A stretch of DNA of 64,000 nt from Brevundimonas sp. Leaf363 (lineage in GTDB: Bacteria > Pseudomonadota > Alphaproteobacteria > Caulobacterales > Caulobacteraceae). The position numbers were made by a program, and so were the translations under genes. Positions 10,416-18,415 of this stretch are shown here, in pieces. The stretch's first letter is position 1; each line of letters starts with the position of its first letter. The notes under the pieces were generated by a model. The model saw only the letters and a program-made list of their open reading frames with translations. It was not told the DNA's origin and searched no databases. The stretch lies in assembly GCF_001424025.1 (NCBI RefSeq), contig NZ_LMPZ01000003.1:62001-126000 (forward strand). Direction: 5' to 3'.

Positions 10416-13096
10416 TGGCGACGGTTGCCGACACAGCAGATCTTCCCAAGCCGGCCGGGCGAAAGCGCGGCCGGCTGAAGGTCTTCCTCGGCATGTCGCC
10501 GGGGGTGGGCAAGACCTATGAGATGCTGCGTGCGGCGCGCCGCCGGAAGGCCGAGGGCGACGACGTCGTGGTCGGGGTGGTCGAGACCCACGGCCGGCGC
10601 GAGACCGAAAGCCTGCTGCGCGGGCTGGAGGTGATGGCGCGCCAGCCGATCGACTACAAGGCGCGCGTCCTGATGGAGTTCGACCTGGACGGCGCCATCG
10701 CCCGGCGGCCGGACCTGCTGCTGGTCGACGAATACGCCCACTCCAACGCCCCCGGCTCACGCCACCCCAAACGCTGGCAGGACGTCGAGGAGATCCTGAC
10801 CGCCGGCATCGACGTCTGGACCACGCTGAACGTCCAGCATCTGGAGAGCCTGTCGGACGTGGTGCTGCGCATCACCGGTGTACGCCAGCGCGAGACGGTC
10901 CCGGACATCGCCCTGTCACGCGCCGACGATATCGAGGTCGTCGACATCACGCCGGAGGAGCTGCGCAAGCGGCTGACCGAGGGCAAGGTCTATGTGCCCG
11001 AGACCGCGCGGGTGGCGTCCGAGAACTTCTTCAAGATCGAGAACCTGACGGCCCTGCGCGAGATGGCGCTGCGCCGCGCGGCCCAGACGGTGGATGACCA
11101 CCTGATCGCCGCCCTGCGCGAAAAGGGCGTCGAGGGGCCGTGGGCGGCGGGCGAGCGGGTGCTGGTGCTGATCGGCGCCGACGCCATGGCCGCGACCCTG
11201 GTGCGCACCGGACGGCGGATGTCCGACGTGATGATGGACGCGCCCTGGACCGTCGCCCACGTCGACCGCCCCAGCGCCACGGCGACCGATCCGCAGCGCG
11301 CCGCACGTCTGTCGGAGGCGCTGAAGCTCGCTGAGCAGCTGGGCGGCCGCACGGTCGTGCTGACGGGCGACGACGTGATCCGCACGGTGCTGGACTACGC
11401 CCAGCGCAACAACGTCACCCAGATCGTCCTGGCCAAGGGACGCGAGAGCCGCATCACCGAATGGCTGGGACGGTCGCTGCCCACCGAACTCCTGCGCGCC
11501 TCGACCGGGGCGGCCATCCACATCGTCACGGACCGCGAAGCGACCGTACCGACGCCCCCGACCAAGGAGCCGCGCAAACCGGGCGGCTGGATCGGCTATG
11601 TCATCGGCGCGGGCTTTGTCGCCGCCGCCACCGGCCTGGCCTATGCGCTGGACCAGAGGTTCGAACGGGTCGACCTGGGCGTCGTCTATCTGTCGGCCGT
11701 GCTGGCGGCGGGGGTGCTGTACGGGATGCGGCCGGCGCTGGCGGCGGCGACGGCGGCCTTCATCGCCTACAACTTTCTGTTCCTGGAGCCGCGCTACAGC
11801 CTTCTCATCGGCTCGCCTACGGACCTGCTGACGCTGGTCGGCTTCTGGGCCGTGGCCCTGGTGACCGGCTATCTGGCCGGGCGGGTGCGCGATCAGGCGA
11901 AACGAGCCCAGACGCGCGCTTCCGCCGTCTCGGCCCTTCTGGCGGGCAGCGAGACGCTGGCGGCCGCCGAGGGTGTCGAGGCCACCGCTCGCGTCCTGGC
12001 CGAACAGGCCGCCGCCGCGGCCGGCGCCAAGGCCGTGGTCCTCTTGCCCGCCGAGGACGACATCGCCGTGGCCGCCAGCGCGCCCAGTCCTGAGAATTCG
12101 GAGCCGGAAACGCTCGGCTCCGCCGCCATGGCCGCCGCTCGCTGGGCCTGGGAGCACGGCGAGGCCGCCGGCTTCGGCACCGGCACCCTGCCCCAGACCA
12201 GCTGGACCTTCCGCCCTCTGCAGGGGGTGCGCGGACGCGTGGGCGTCGCGGGGGTGGAGGCCGAAGCGGTCATGCCCGGTTCCGACGAGGAGCGCCTGAC
12301 CCTCGCCCTGCTGGATCAGGGCGCCGTCGCGCTGGAGCGCACCCGCCTGGCGGGCGAGGCGGTCGAGACCGAAAGCCTGCGCCGCGCCGACCGTTTCCGG
12401 GGCGCGCTGATGAACTCGGTCAGCCACGACCTACGAACGCCGCTGTCCACCGTGCTGGGCGCCGCCACGACCCTGATCGACTTCGGGGACGGGCTGAAGC
12501 CGGACGTGCGCGCCGACCTGCTGCTCAGTATTCGCGAGGAGGCCGAGCGGCTGAACCGCTACGTCGGCGACCTGCTGGACATGACACGGCTGGAAGGCGG
12601 CGGCCTGAATGTCCGGGCCGATTGGATCGATGTCCGCGACGTCCTGAACGCCGCCGCCGAGCGCGTCGCGCGCCGTCTGGGCCCGCGCCAGATGACCCGC
12701 GACTTCCCCGGTCAGCTGTCGCTGGTGATGCTGGATCAGGCCCTCCTGGAACAGGCCGTGGTCAACATCCTGGAGAACGCCATCGCCTACAGCCCCGACC
12801 GCTCGACCATCGAACTGGCCGCCTATGAAGACCGGACCTCGGTCGTCATCTCCATCGAGGACGAGGGCAAGGGCATCCCCACCGACGAGCTGGAGCGCGT
12901 CTTCGACAAGTTCCGCCGCATGGAGCAGCCGTCCGACCGCACCCAGGGGGCAGGCCTGGGCCTCGCCATCGCCAAGGGCTTCGTCGAGGCGATGGGCGGC
13001 CGCATCGCCGCCGCCAGCCCGATCGCGGACGGTCATGGCACGCGGGTGCTGATCAGTCTGCCCAAGGCCATCGCGACCCACCGCGACCTGCTATAA
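10415..13096 (+). CDS. kdpD: Sensor histidine kinase KdpD
   Basis: Membrane sensor kinase of 893 residues that responds to K+ limitation and turgor. Order: the N-terminal KdpD domain with Walker A GMSPGVGKT (residues 26-34) and LLLVDEYAHSNAPGSRH; a USP-like domain (about 240-370); four short membrane helices (about 385-490, containing YNFLFLEPRY); a GAF-like region; HisKA with the phospho-acceptor histidine in SVSHDLRTPLS (about residue 671); then HATPase_c with NILENAIAYSPD, DEGKGIP and GAGLGLAIAKGF. It overlaps kdpC by one base and lies seven bases from kdpE, so it is co-transcribed with the pump it controls. Confidence 0.96.
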   Translation: MATVADTADLPKPAGRKRGRLKVFLGMSPGVGKTYEMLRAARRRKAEGDDVVVGVVETHGRRETESLLRGLEVMARQPIDYKARVLMEFDLDGAIARRPDLLLVDEYAHSNAPGSRHPKRWQDVEEILTAGIDVWTTLNVQHLESLSDVVLRITGVRQRETVPDIALSRADDIEVVDITPEELRKRLTEGKVYVPETARVASENFFKIENLTALREMALRRAAQTVDDHLIAALREKGVEGPWAAGERVLVLIGADAMAATLVRTGRRMSDVMMDAPWTVAHVDRPSATATDPQRAARLSEALKLAEQLGGRTVVLTGDDVIRTVLDYAQRNNVTQIVLAKGRESRITEWLGRSLPTELLRASTGAAIHIVTDREATVPTPPTKEPRKPGGWIGYVIGAGFVAAATGLAYALDQRFERVDLGVVYLSAVLAAGVLYGMRPALAAATAAFIAYNFLFLEPRYSLLIGSPTDLLTLVGFWAVALVTGYLAGRVRDQAKRAQTRASAVSALLAGSETLAAAEGVEATARVLAEQAAAAAGAKAVVLLPAEDDIAVAASAPSPENSEPETLGSAAMAAARWAWEHGEAAGFGTGTLPQTSWTFRPLQGVRGRVGVAGVEAEAVMPGSDEERLTLALLDQGAVALERTRLAGEAVETESLRRADRFRGALMNSVSHDLRTPLSTVLGAATTLIDFGDGLKPDVRADLLLSIREEAERLNRYVGDLLDMTRLEGGGLNVRADWIDVRDVLNAAAERVARRLGPRQMTRDFPGQLSLVMLDQALLEQAVVNILENAIAYSPDRSTIELAAYEDRTSVVISIEDEGKGIPTDELERVFDKFRRMEQPSDRTQGAGLGLAIAKGFVEAMGGRIAAASPIADGHGTRVLISLPKAIATHRDLL

Positions 13097-13103
13097 TCGC
13101 ATC

Positions 13104-13793
13104 ATGTCCGCGACCCGCCAACGCATCCTGGTCATTGATGACGAACCCCAGATCCACCGCTTCCTGACCCCCGCGCTGGACGCCGCCGGCTATGAGGCCA
13201 AGCGCGCCGACAGCGGTCAGGAGGGGCTGCGCGCCATCGCGCTGTGGAGCCCCGACGCCGTGGTGCTGGACCTCGGCCTGCCCGACATGGACGGCAAGGA
13301 CGTGCTGAAACGCGCCCGCGAATTCTACATAGGCCCCATCCTGATCTTGTCCGCGCGCGACCGCGAGGCCGAGAAGATCGACGCCCTAGACCTCGGCGCC
13401 AACGACTATGTCGAAAAGCCCTTCGGCGTGGGCGAGCTGCTGGCCCGCCTCCGCGTCGCCCTGCGCGCCACGACGCCCCCGGCCGACACCTGCCCGCTTA
13501 TCGTCGGCGACGTCGAGATCGACCTGGACCACCGCCGCATCCGAAAGAACGGCGCCGAGGTTCGCCTGACCCCCAAGGAGTATGACGTCCTGGCGCACCT
13601 GACCCGCCACCCCGGCAAGGTCGTCACCCACGCCGACCTCCTGACCGCCGTCTGGGGCGCGGCGCACGTGCGGGACACGCAGTATCTGCGCGTGGTGGTC
13701 GGGCAGTTGAGACAGAAGCTGGAGGACGACCCTGCATCACCGACCCGCCTTCTCACCGAACCTGGCGTCGGATATCGGCTGGAATCCGCGTAA
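13104..13793 (+). CDS. kdpE: Response regulator KdpE (OmpR family)
   Basis: Transcription factor of 229 residues paired with KdpD. The receiver domain has the acidic pair in VIDDEPQ, the phospho-acceptor aspartate at about residue 56 (VVLDLGLPDMDG) and the lysine in VEKPFG. The C-terminal winged helix carries RLTPKEYDVLAHL and HLR-like VRDTQYLRVVVGQLRQKLE. It should activate kdp transcription, probably through the phased repeats upstream of the operon. Last gene of the operon. Confidence 0.96.
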   Translation: MSATRQRILVIDDEPQIHRFLTPALDAAGYEAKRADSGQEGLRAIALWSPDAVVLDLGLPDMDGKDVLKRAREFYIGPILILSARDREAEKIDALDLGANDYVEKPFGVGELLARLRVALRATTPPADTCPLIVGDVEIDLDHRRIRKNGAEVRLTPKEYDVLAHLTRHPGKVVTHADLLTAVWGAAHVRDTQYLRVVVGQLRQKLEDDPASPTRLLTEPGVGYRLESA

Positions 13794-14127
13794 ACTGGTG
13801 ACTTCCCAGAACACGCCGCCGACTTCGCAGACGTCGATCCCAACCAGCGCTGTCAAAGAAACTTCGTCAGTTCGAAAAACGCCCTGTCCGCCGGCCTCAG
13901 CTTCTTCAAGCCGCCCGGAGGGAGCCAAAGTCTGCTCGCGGCGCCATCCGACGCCTGCGTGACCGCCCTTTTCGCGCCGAAGCGCCATCCGCCAAACGCG
14001 ACCGCGAGTTCGATCGCCGGTTTGTCCTCCGGAGACGTTGGCGCATGGCCGGGCGAACAGGTAGAAGCGGCGAAGGCAGCCGTTTCTGCGCGATAAGGCG
14101 CGGCTAAAATCCATCAAGTTTGGTGAT
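13794..14127. other. Gene-free stretch after kdpE
   Basis: About 334 bp without a supported gene. A leftward open frame across it has no ribosome site and an Arg/Gly-rich composition like other chance frames in this GC-rich DNA. I see no clear rho-independent terminator for the kdp operon here. The region should contain the promoter of the following oxygenase gene. Confidence 0.4.
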
Positions 14128-14844
14128 ATGACGAAGTCGGTCCTCAATTTCGACAGCCTTGCCGCGACCGAGCTTCAGCATGAGCCGTTCGATTGGGCGT
14201 TCGCAAATCGCCTCTACACAGCCGAGGACGCCGAGGTTCTGGCGCGGACCTATCCGGTCGATCACTACAAGTCGGTCGCTCGTCTTTCAGGCGGGGAGAA
14301 ATCCTACACCTATGAAGCGCGCCCGCTGATCCACATCGATTCGACCGATGTCGCATTCGAGGATCACCTCAGTGACACGTGGCGACAGTTGGCGCGCGAT
14401 CTGGCCTCGCCCGCCTACCGGACCGCCATGAGCCGGTTGACCGGTTTGGATTTGTCCACCGCGCCGATGGAGGCTTACGTCTGTCACTTCGGCCCCGGCG
14501 CCTGGCTGGGCCCGCACGCAGACCTGAAGACGAAAATCCTGACGCACGTCTTCTACTTCAACTCCGAATGGAGGGCTGAGGACGGCGGCTGCCTGCATGT
14601 GCTGCGGACGAAGAATGAAGACGACAAGGTGGATACGGTGCTGCCGCTCGTCGGCAATTCTTCGATCATCATGCGCTCCGACACGTCCTGGCACTCGGTG
14701 TCCAAGGTCGAGAGCGGCGCCACGGAGTCGCGGCGCAGCATGAATGTCATTTTCTACAACGGCGACCAACCCAGCTCCATGTGGCCGGACGGCGAGACGC
14801 CCAGCTTCCACGACTATCCGCCGCCCGCTGTCGCAGCCGAATAG
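14128..14844 (+). CDS. 2-oxoglutarate/Fe(II)-dependent oxygenase (prolyl-hydroxylase-like)
   Basis: A 238-residue protein with a double-stranded beta-helix iron site. The HxD pair is H130/D132 in LGPHADLKTKILTHVFYFN, the distal histidine is H189 in SWHSVSKV, and RRSMNVIFY supplies the likely 2-oxoglutarate-binding arginine. The pattern resembles prolyl 4-hydroxylase-type and PhyH-like oxygenases. It should hydroxylate or oxidise a small-molecule or peptide substrate using O2 and 2-oxoglutarate. It is convergent with the pyruvyl transferase gene (16 bases apart) and next to an NRPS-like operon, so a tailoring role there is plausible but unproven. The ribosome site is weak. Confidence 0.8.
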   Translation: MTKSVLNFDSLAATELQHEPFDWAFANRLYTAEDAEVLARTYPVDHYKSVARLSGGEKSYTYEARPLIHIDSTDVAFEDHLSDTWRQLARDLASPAYRTAMSRLTGLDLSTAPMEAYVCHFGPGAWLGPHADLKTKILTHVFYFNSEWRAEDGGCLHVLRTKNEDDKVDTVLPLVGNSSIIMRSDTSWHSVSKVESGATESRRSMNVIFYNGDQPSSMWPDGETPSFHDYPPPAVAAE

Positions 14845-14860
14845 GCCGGGCGGCGCGAAA

Positions 14861-15964
14861 TCAGACGGGCGAACCTCCGTCGAACAGACGCCTGACGCGC
14901 GTCCAGTGGGCGTGAACCGCCTGCATCGCCTCCCCCGGCGCCTGAGGCGCGTCTTCCCGCAACGCGCTCAACGCCCTGTTGAATCCAGCACGCCAGGTTT
15001 CCACGACATCGCAGGGGCGCGCCAGATGGTCGGCCATCCCCATGAACTTCGGAAGGCGCGGTTTGGCGACGAGCACGCCCCGCCGACCGTAACTGGCGCT
15101 GGCGATGAAGCCGTGCAGGGACGCGCCGACGAATACTTCGGAGAATGCGATGAGCGCTGTAATCTGACGCAGCCCGATCGGTGCGTCGAGGCAGAGATGC
15201 CGCTCCTGCATGGCCCCTGAAATGTCTCGCGCGATCTGATCGTCGGCATGGCAGAGCCCCAGCGGGAGCAGAACAGGCAGCAGGCCCGAGGTTCGCGCGA
15301 AGTCATCGATCTGGGCCGCCATCATGGACGCGTCTCCCTCCATCGACCGACGCTTGGCGTGAATGACGGCGTATCGGGTCTTGGGGTCGAGGCCGGCTGC
15401 GGTCAGCGTGTCCGCGAGCGTCTCCACCAACGTGTCGCGCGGCCACATCTCCGAGACGGCCAGCGCTGTGTCGGGAACGATATCGAACCGATGACCGTAC
15501 GATCCAAGGTGATCGCGAGACGCTTGTTCTCGGACGGATAGATAGTTGGCGTCACTGACGACCGGCGCGATGAGTGCTTCTAGCTCGTCCGCCGCAAACG
15601 GCACGGGGACGCCGGGCGCGTTCCAAGCCACGGGAATGCGCCGGGCGTTGGCGAAAGCGGCGGCGTCCGACCAAAGCGATCGATAGGCTCGCTCAGGCAG
15701 ACCGCTCTGCTGGTAGGCCGGAAGCCTGTCCTTCTTGCAGTGGATGATGTTGCCGCCGCCGATCAGCACGCCGTCGGCGTCGATGTCGCCGTAGTCGTCG
15801 ATGCTGATGACGCTCATGCATTCAGGCCACTGCGGACGCAGCGAGGTCGGGCTGACGGCGGTGATCGTGAAATCGCCACCCAAGGCGTGACGGGCCAGAA
15901 GAGGAAACAGAAGATCGCCGTAGTTCAGAACATCGAAGGTTCCGAAGAGGAGAATGTTTCGGAT
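14861..15964 (-). CDS. Polysaccharide pyruvyl transferase family protein; start codon missing or non-standard
   Basis: Family recognised from VLIGGGNIIH, the NAPGVPVPF block, SVREQASRDHL, VPDTALAVSE, FVGASLHGFIASASYG and the C-terminal HW motif. Such enzymes transfer pyruvyl ketals from PEP to sugars; close relatives (CsaB-type) act on cell-surface glycans. Family proteins begin with a strand like NILLFGTFDV followed by NYGDLLFP. Exactly this is encoded here upstream of 15883, but between the in-frame TGA and the next TTG (15883) there is no ATG, GTG or TTG. The most family-like first codon is ATC at 15964 (I-R-N-I-L-L-F). Using TTG 15883 would delete about 27 conserved N-terminal residues. 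Either a rare start is used or the start has been lost by mutation. Confidence 0.75.
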   Translation of the reverse strand: MRNILLFGTFDVLNYGDLLFPLLARHALGGDFTITAVSPTSLRPQWPECMSVISIDDYGDIDADGVLIGGGNIIHCKKDRLPAYQQSGLPERAYRSLWSDAAAFANARRIPVAWNAPGVPVPFAADELEALIAPVVSDANYLSVREQASRDHLGSYGHRFDIVPDTALAVSEMWPRDTLVETLADTLTAAGLDPKTRYAVIHAKRRSMEGDASMMAAQIDDFARTSGLLPVLLPLGLCHADDQIARDISGAMQERHLCLDAPIGLRQITALIAFSEVFVGASLHGFIASASYGRRGVLVAKPRLPKFMGMADHLARPCDVVETWRAGFNRALSALREDAPQAPGEAMQAVHAHWTRVRRLFDGGSPV

Positions 15965-16138
15965 CGCGGCGCCCTCGCGTCAGCAGATGGCAAATGACCT
16001 AAGGTGTTAAGATCGCGCGAAATAAGGTCCGCCAACGCGCGGGCTTGGGCATAGCAGCGCAGCGGGGTCGGAGCCAGCGCAAAGCCCCTTGCGGCTGTAG
16101 GCGGCCTCGTGCACGACGTCAGATTGGAGGGACTGACC

Positions 16139-18415
16139 GTGAGACACACTCGACGATCGAAGGCGCGCGCGTCGCGCTTCGACGCCTGGCGGTCAAGCTG
16201 TGCGGTCGGGCTCGCGGCCGCCTCCGTGGCGTCCGCCAATCCGGCGATCGCTGCGGACACGACCGATACGCTGGATGAGGTCATCGTCACGGCGCGGCGG
16301 ACCCAGGAGGCGGCGCGTTCCACCCCGATCGCGCTTGAAGTCGTCTCCGGGGCCGAGATCGCCGACGGGGGCGTCGGCGATCTGCAGGACGTGAGCTCAC
16401 GCGTGGCGTCACTGCAGACCAGCCAGGTCAGCCGCGACGAAGTCATCGTCAATATTCGGGGGCAAGGGCCCGGCGTCGGCGCCTTCCCCGGCGTGGTGAC
16501 CTACCTCAACGAGGCGCCTTTCCGTGGGCTGGGCCAGGGCCAGATGTTCGATCTGGCGTCAGTGCAGGTCCTGAAGGGACCGCAGGGCACGCTTTTCGGA
16601 CGCAACTCCAACGGGGGCGCCATCCTTCTGACGTCCCGGCCGGCCGAAGACGAGGTTTCGGCCTATCTGCGCGCCGAGGCGGGGGATTACGGGTCGAGAG
16701 GCTATCAAGCAGCGGTCAACGCGCCTCTGGTCGACGGGGTGCTGGCGCTCCGGCTGGCGGCTATGTCCGAACGCCGCGAGGGCTTTACGCGTGTCGCAGG
16801 CAGCGATTTGCGGTTGGACGACCGTGACGTGGCCGCCGCGCGCCTCAGCATACGGTGGACCCCGAGCTCCAGCCTACGCAACGATCTGGTCGTGGACGGG
16901 TCGCGCGTGGAGACCAGCGGCACGTCTGGAATTCTGACGGCGCTGAACCCGATCGGTCCCTTGGCCCTGCTCCCGCCCGAGACGGGTGTGGCCCAGGCCG
17001 CCTTTGGCCTGCTGGCGCAGCAAAAGGCGCTGGGCCCTCGCACCCAGGCCGGCCTGTCGGTCGATCCCCTGATGCGCGTCGAGCATTGGGGCGTCATGGA
17101 TCGGTTCGAGGCGCGACTGTCCGACCGCATGGTGTTCACCAACATCGCCTCCTTTCGGCGATATCAGAGACTACAGCGCAGCGATTACGACGGGACGCCC
17201 CTGCCGCTTCTGGATTTCGCCATCACGCCGGATGGATGGGATGCCGACCAGACCAGCGTCACGGAGGAAGCCCAGCTTCGCGCCGAGGCCGGCGACGTCG
17301 CCTACACCGTGGGGGCCTTCTATCAGGATGACAGCGCCGACGACGGCCAACGCCAGGTCGGGGTCATCTTCTTCCAGCCGATCCTGAGGATCGATCAGGC
17401 CCAGGATCGCAGCCAGGCGCTTTATGGCGAGGTGCGATGGGACGCCGACGCGCTTGTGCCAGGGCTTCAGCTCAGCGCCGGTTATCGGCACACCTGGGAT
17501 CGGCGCCGCCAGACCGCGGCCACCGTCAATCTGGTGACGGGCGCATGCTCGGGCGCCGGTGCGACGCCGCCCGGGTGTACGTTGCAGGACGAAGCCGAGT
17601 TCGACGCCGGCAACTGGAGCCTGGCCGGGACGTGGGAGCTGACGCCCGATGTCACGGCCTACGCCACGGCCCGACGTGGCTACAAGAGCGGCGGCCTCAA
17701 CCTGGGCCAGCCGTTCGCCGACCGGCGGCGCTACGAACCGGAGTATCTGACGGACGTGGAGATCGGGCTGAAAGGTCGCGCGCAACTGGCGAGCGACATC
17801 ACCCTGACCTATGCGATCGACGCCTATCGCGGGGACTATCGCGACGTCCAGATCAACGCCTTGGTCGCCGACGGGGCCGCCATCTACAACATCGTCGAGA
17901 ACGGGGCCGAGGCCACGATTCAGGGCATCGATGTCGACGGCGTGCTCGCGATGGGCCCCGTCGCTCTGAGGCTAGCCTATGCCTACACAGACGCCGCCTA
18001 CGACACCTATTCGTCGGCGATCTACGGGGATCTCTCGGATTCTCCCTGGCCCTACACGTCGCGAAACAAGGGGGTCGTGGGTGTCGATTGGCGCCTGCCG
18101 GAGTGGCGATCCGTCGCGCAGCCGGTGGCCTCGCTGAGCTACGCGTTCCAGAGCGGCTCGACCTTTGGCTATGAAATCGATCCGGAGACGCATGAGCCGG
18201 GGTACGGGTTGCTGGACGTGCTTGTGGAGTTGCGCAATCTGGCCGGCCGCCCCGTGGACCTCGCATTCTTCGCCACCAATGTGACGGACGAAGTCTACCG
18301 GACCGGTGTCATCGGCCTCTACAACACCCTTGGCCTGGATACCTCGGTCTATGGCGAACCCAGAATGATCGGCGCGCGGCTGACGGCGCGGTTCGGCGCG
18401 GACGCCGCCCGATGA
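16139..18415 (+). CDS. TonB-dependent outer-membrane receptor
   Basis: About 758 residues. The GTG at 16139 is preferred over GTG 16109 because GGAGGG lies seven bases before it. A signal peptide (RRSKARASRFDAW..., cleaved near AIAADTTD) is followed by the plug domain: DEVIVTARR (TonB-box-like), SRVASLQTS, VLKGPQGTLFGRNSNGGAI. The beta-barrel ends with a C-terminal phenylalanine/arginine-rich strand. It imports a siderophore-like or other ligand in a TonB/ExbBD-dependent manner. It is the first gene of a five-gene operon with four-base overlaps, and the next gene is an adenylation enzyme. It therefore probably handles the molecule made, modified or used by this operon. It diverges from the pyruvyl transferase gene. 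Confidence 0.93.
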   Translation: MRHTRRSKARASRFDAWRSSCAVGLAAASVASANPAIAADTTDTLDEVIVTARRTQEAARSTPIALEVVSGAEIADGGVGDLQDVSSRVASLQTSQVSRDEVIVNIRGQGPGVGAFPGVVTYLNEAPFRGLGQGQMFDLASVQVLKGPQGTLFGRNSNGGAILLTSRPAEDEVSAYLRAEAGDYGSRGYQAAVNAPLVDGVLALRLAAMSERREGFTRVAGSDLRLDDRDVAAARLSIRWTPSSSLRNDLVVDGSRVETSGTSGILTALNPIGPLALLPPETGVAQAAFGLLAQQKALGPRTQAGLSVDPLMRVEHWGVMDRFEARLSDRMVFTNIASFRRYQRLQRSDYDGTPLPLLDFAITPDGWDADQTSVTEEAQLRAEAGDVAYTVGAFYQDDSADDGQRQVGVIFFQPILRIDQAQDRSQALYGEVRWDADALVPGLQLSAGYRHTWDRRRQTAATVNLVTGACSGAGATPPGCTLQDEAEFDAGNWSLAGTWELTPDVTAYATARRGYKSGGLNLGQPFADRRRYEPEYLTDVEIGLKGRAQLASDITLTYAIDAYRGDYRDVQINALVADGAAIYNIVENGAEATIQGIDVDGVLAMGPVALRLAYAYTDAAYDTYSSAIYGDLSDSPWPYTSRNKGVVGVDWRLPEWRSVAQPVASLSYAFQSGSTFGYEIDPETHEPGYGLLDVLVELRNLAGRPVDLAFFATNVTDEVYRTGVIGLYNTLGLDTSVYGEPRMIGARLTARFGADAAR

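Noticed and set aside
10916-12427. 503-residue leftward open frame opposite kdpD
   Set aside because: Antisense shadow of a complete sensor kinase; low-complexity Gly/Arg/Gln composition.
13737-14147. 136-residue leftward frame in the gap after kdpE
   Set aside because: Overlaps the ends of two real genes; no ribosome site; atypical composition.
15925-16452. 175-residue leftward frame that might supply an upstream start for the pyruvyl transferase
   Set aside because: It is in a different frame from the transferase, overlaps the TonB receptor signal region, and ends without joining the conserved N-terminus unless a frameshift is assumed.
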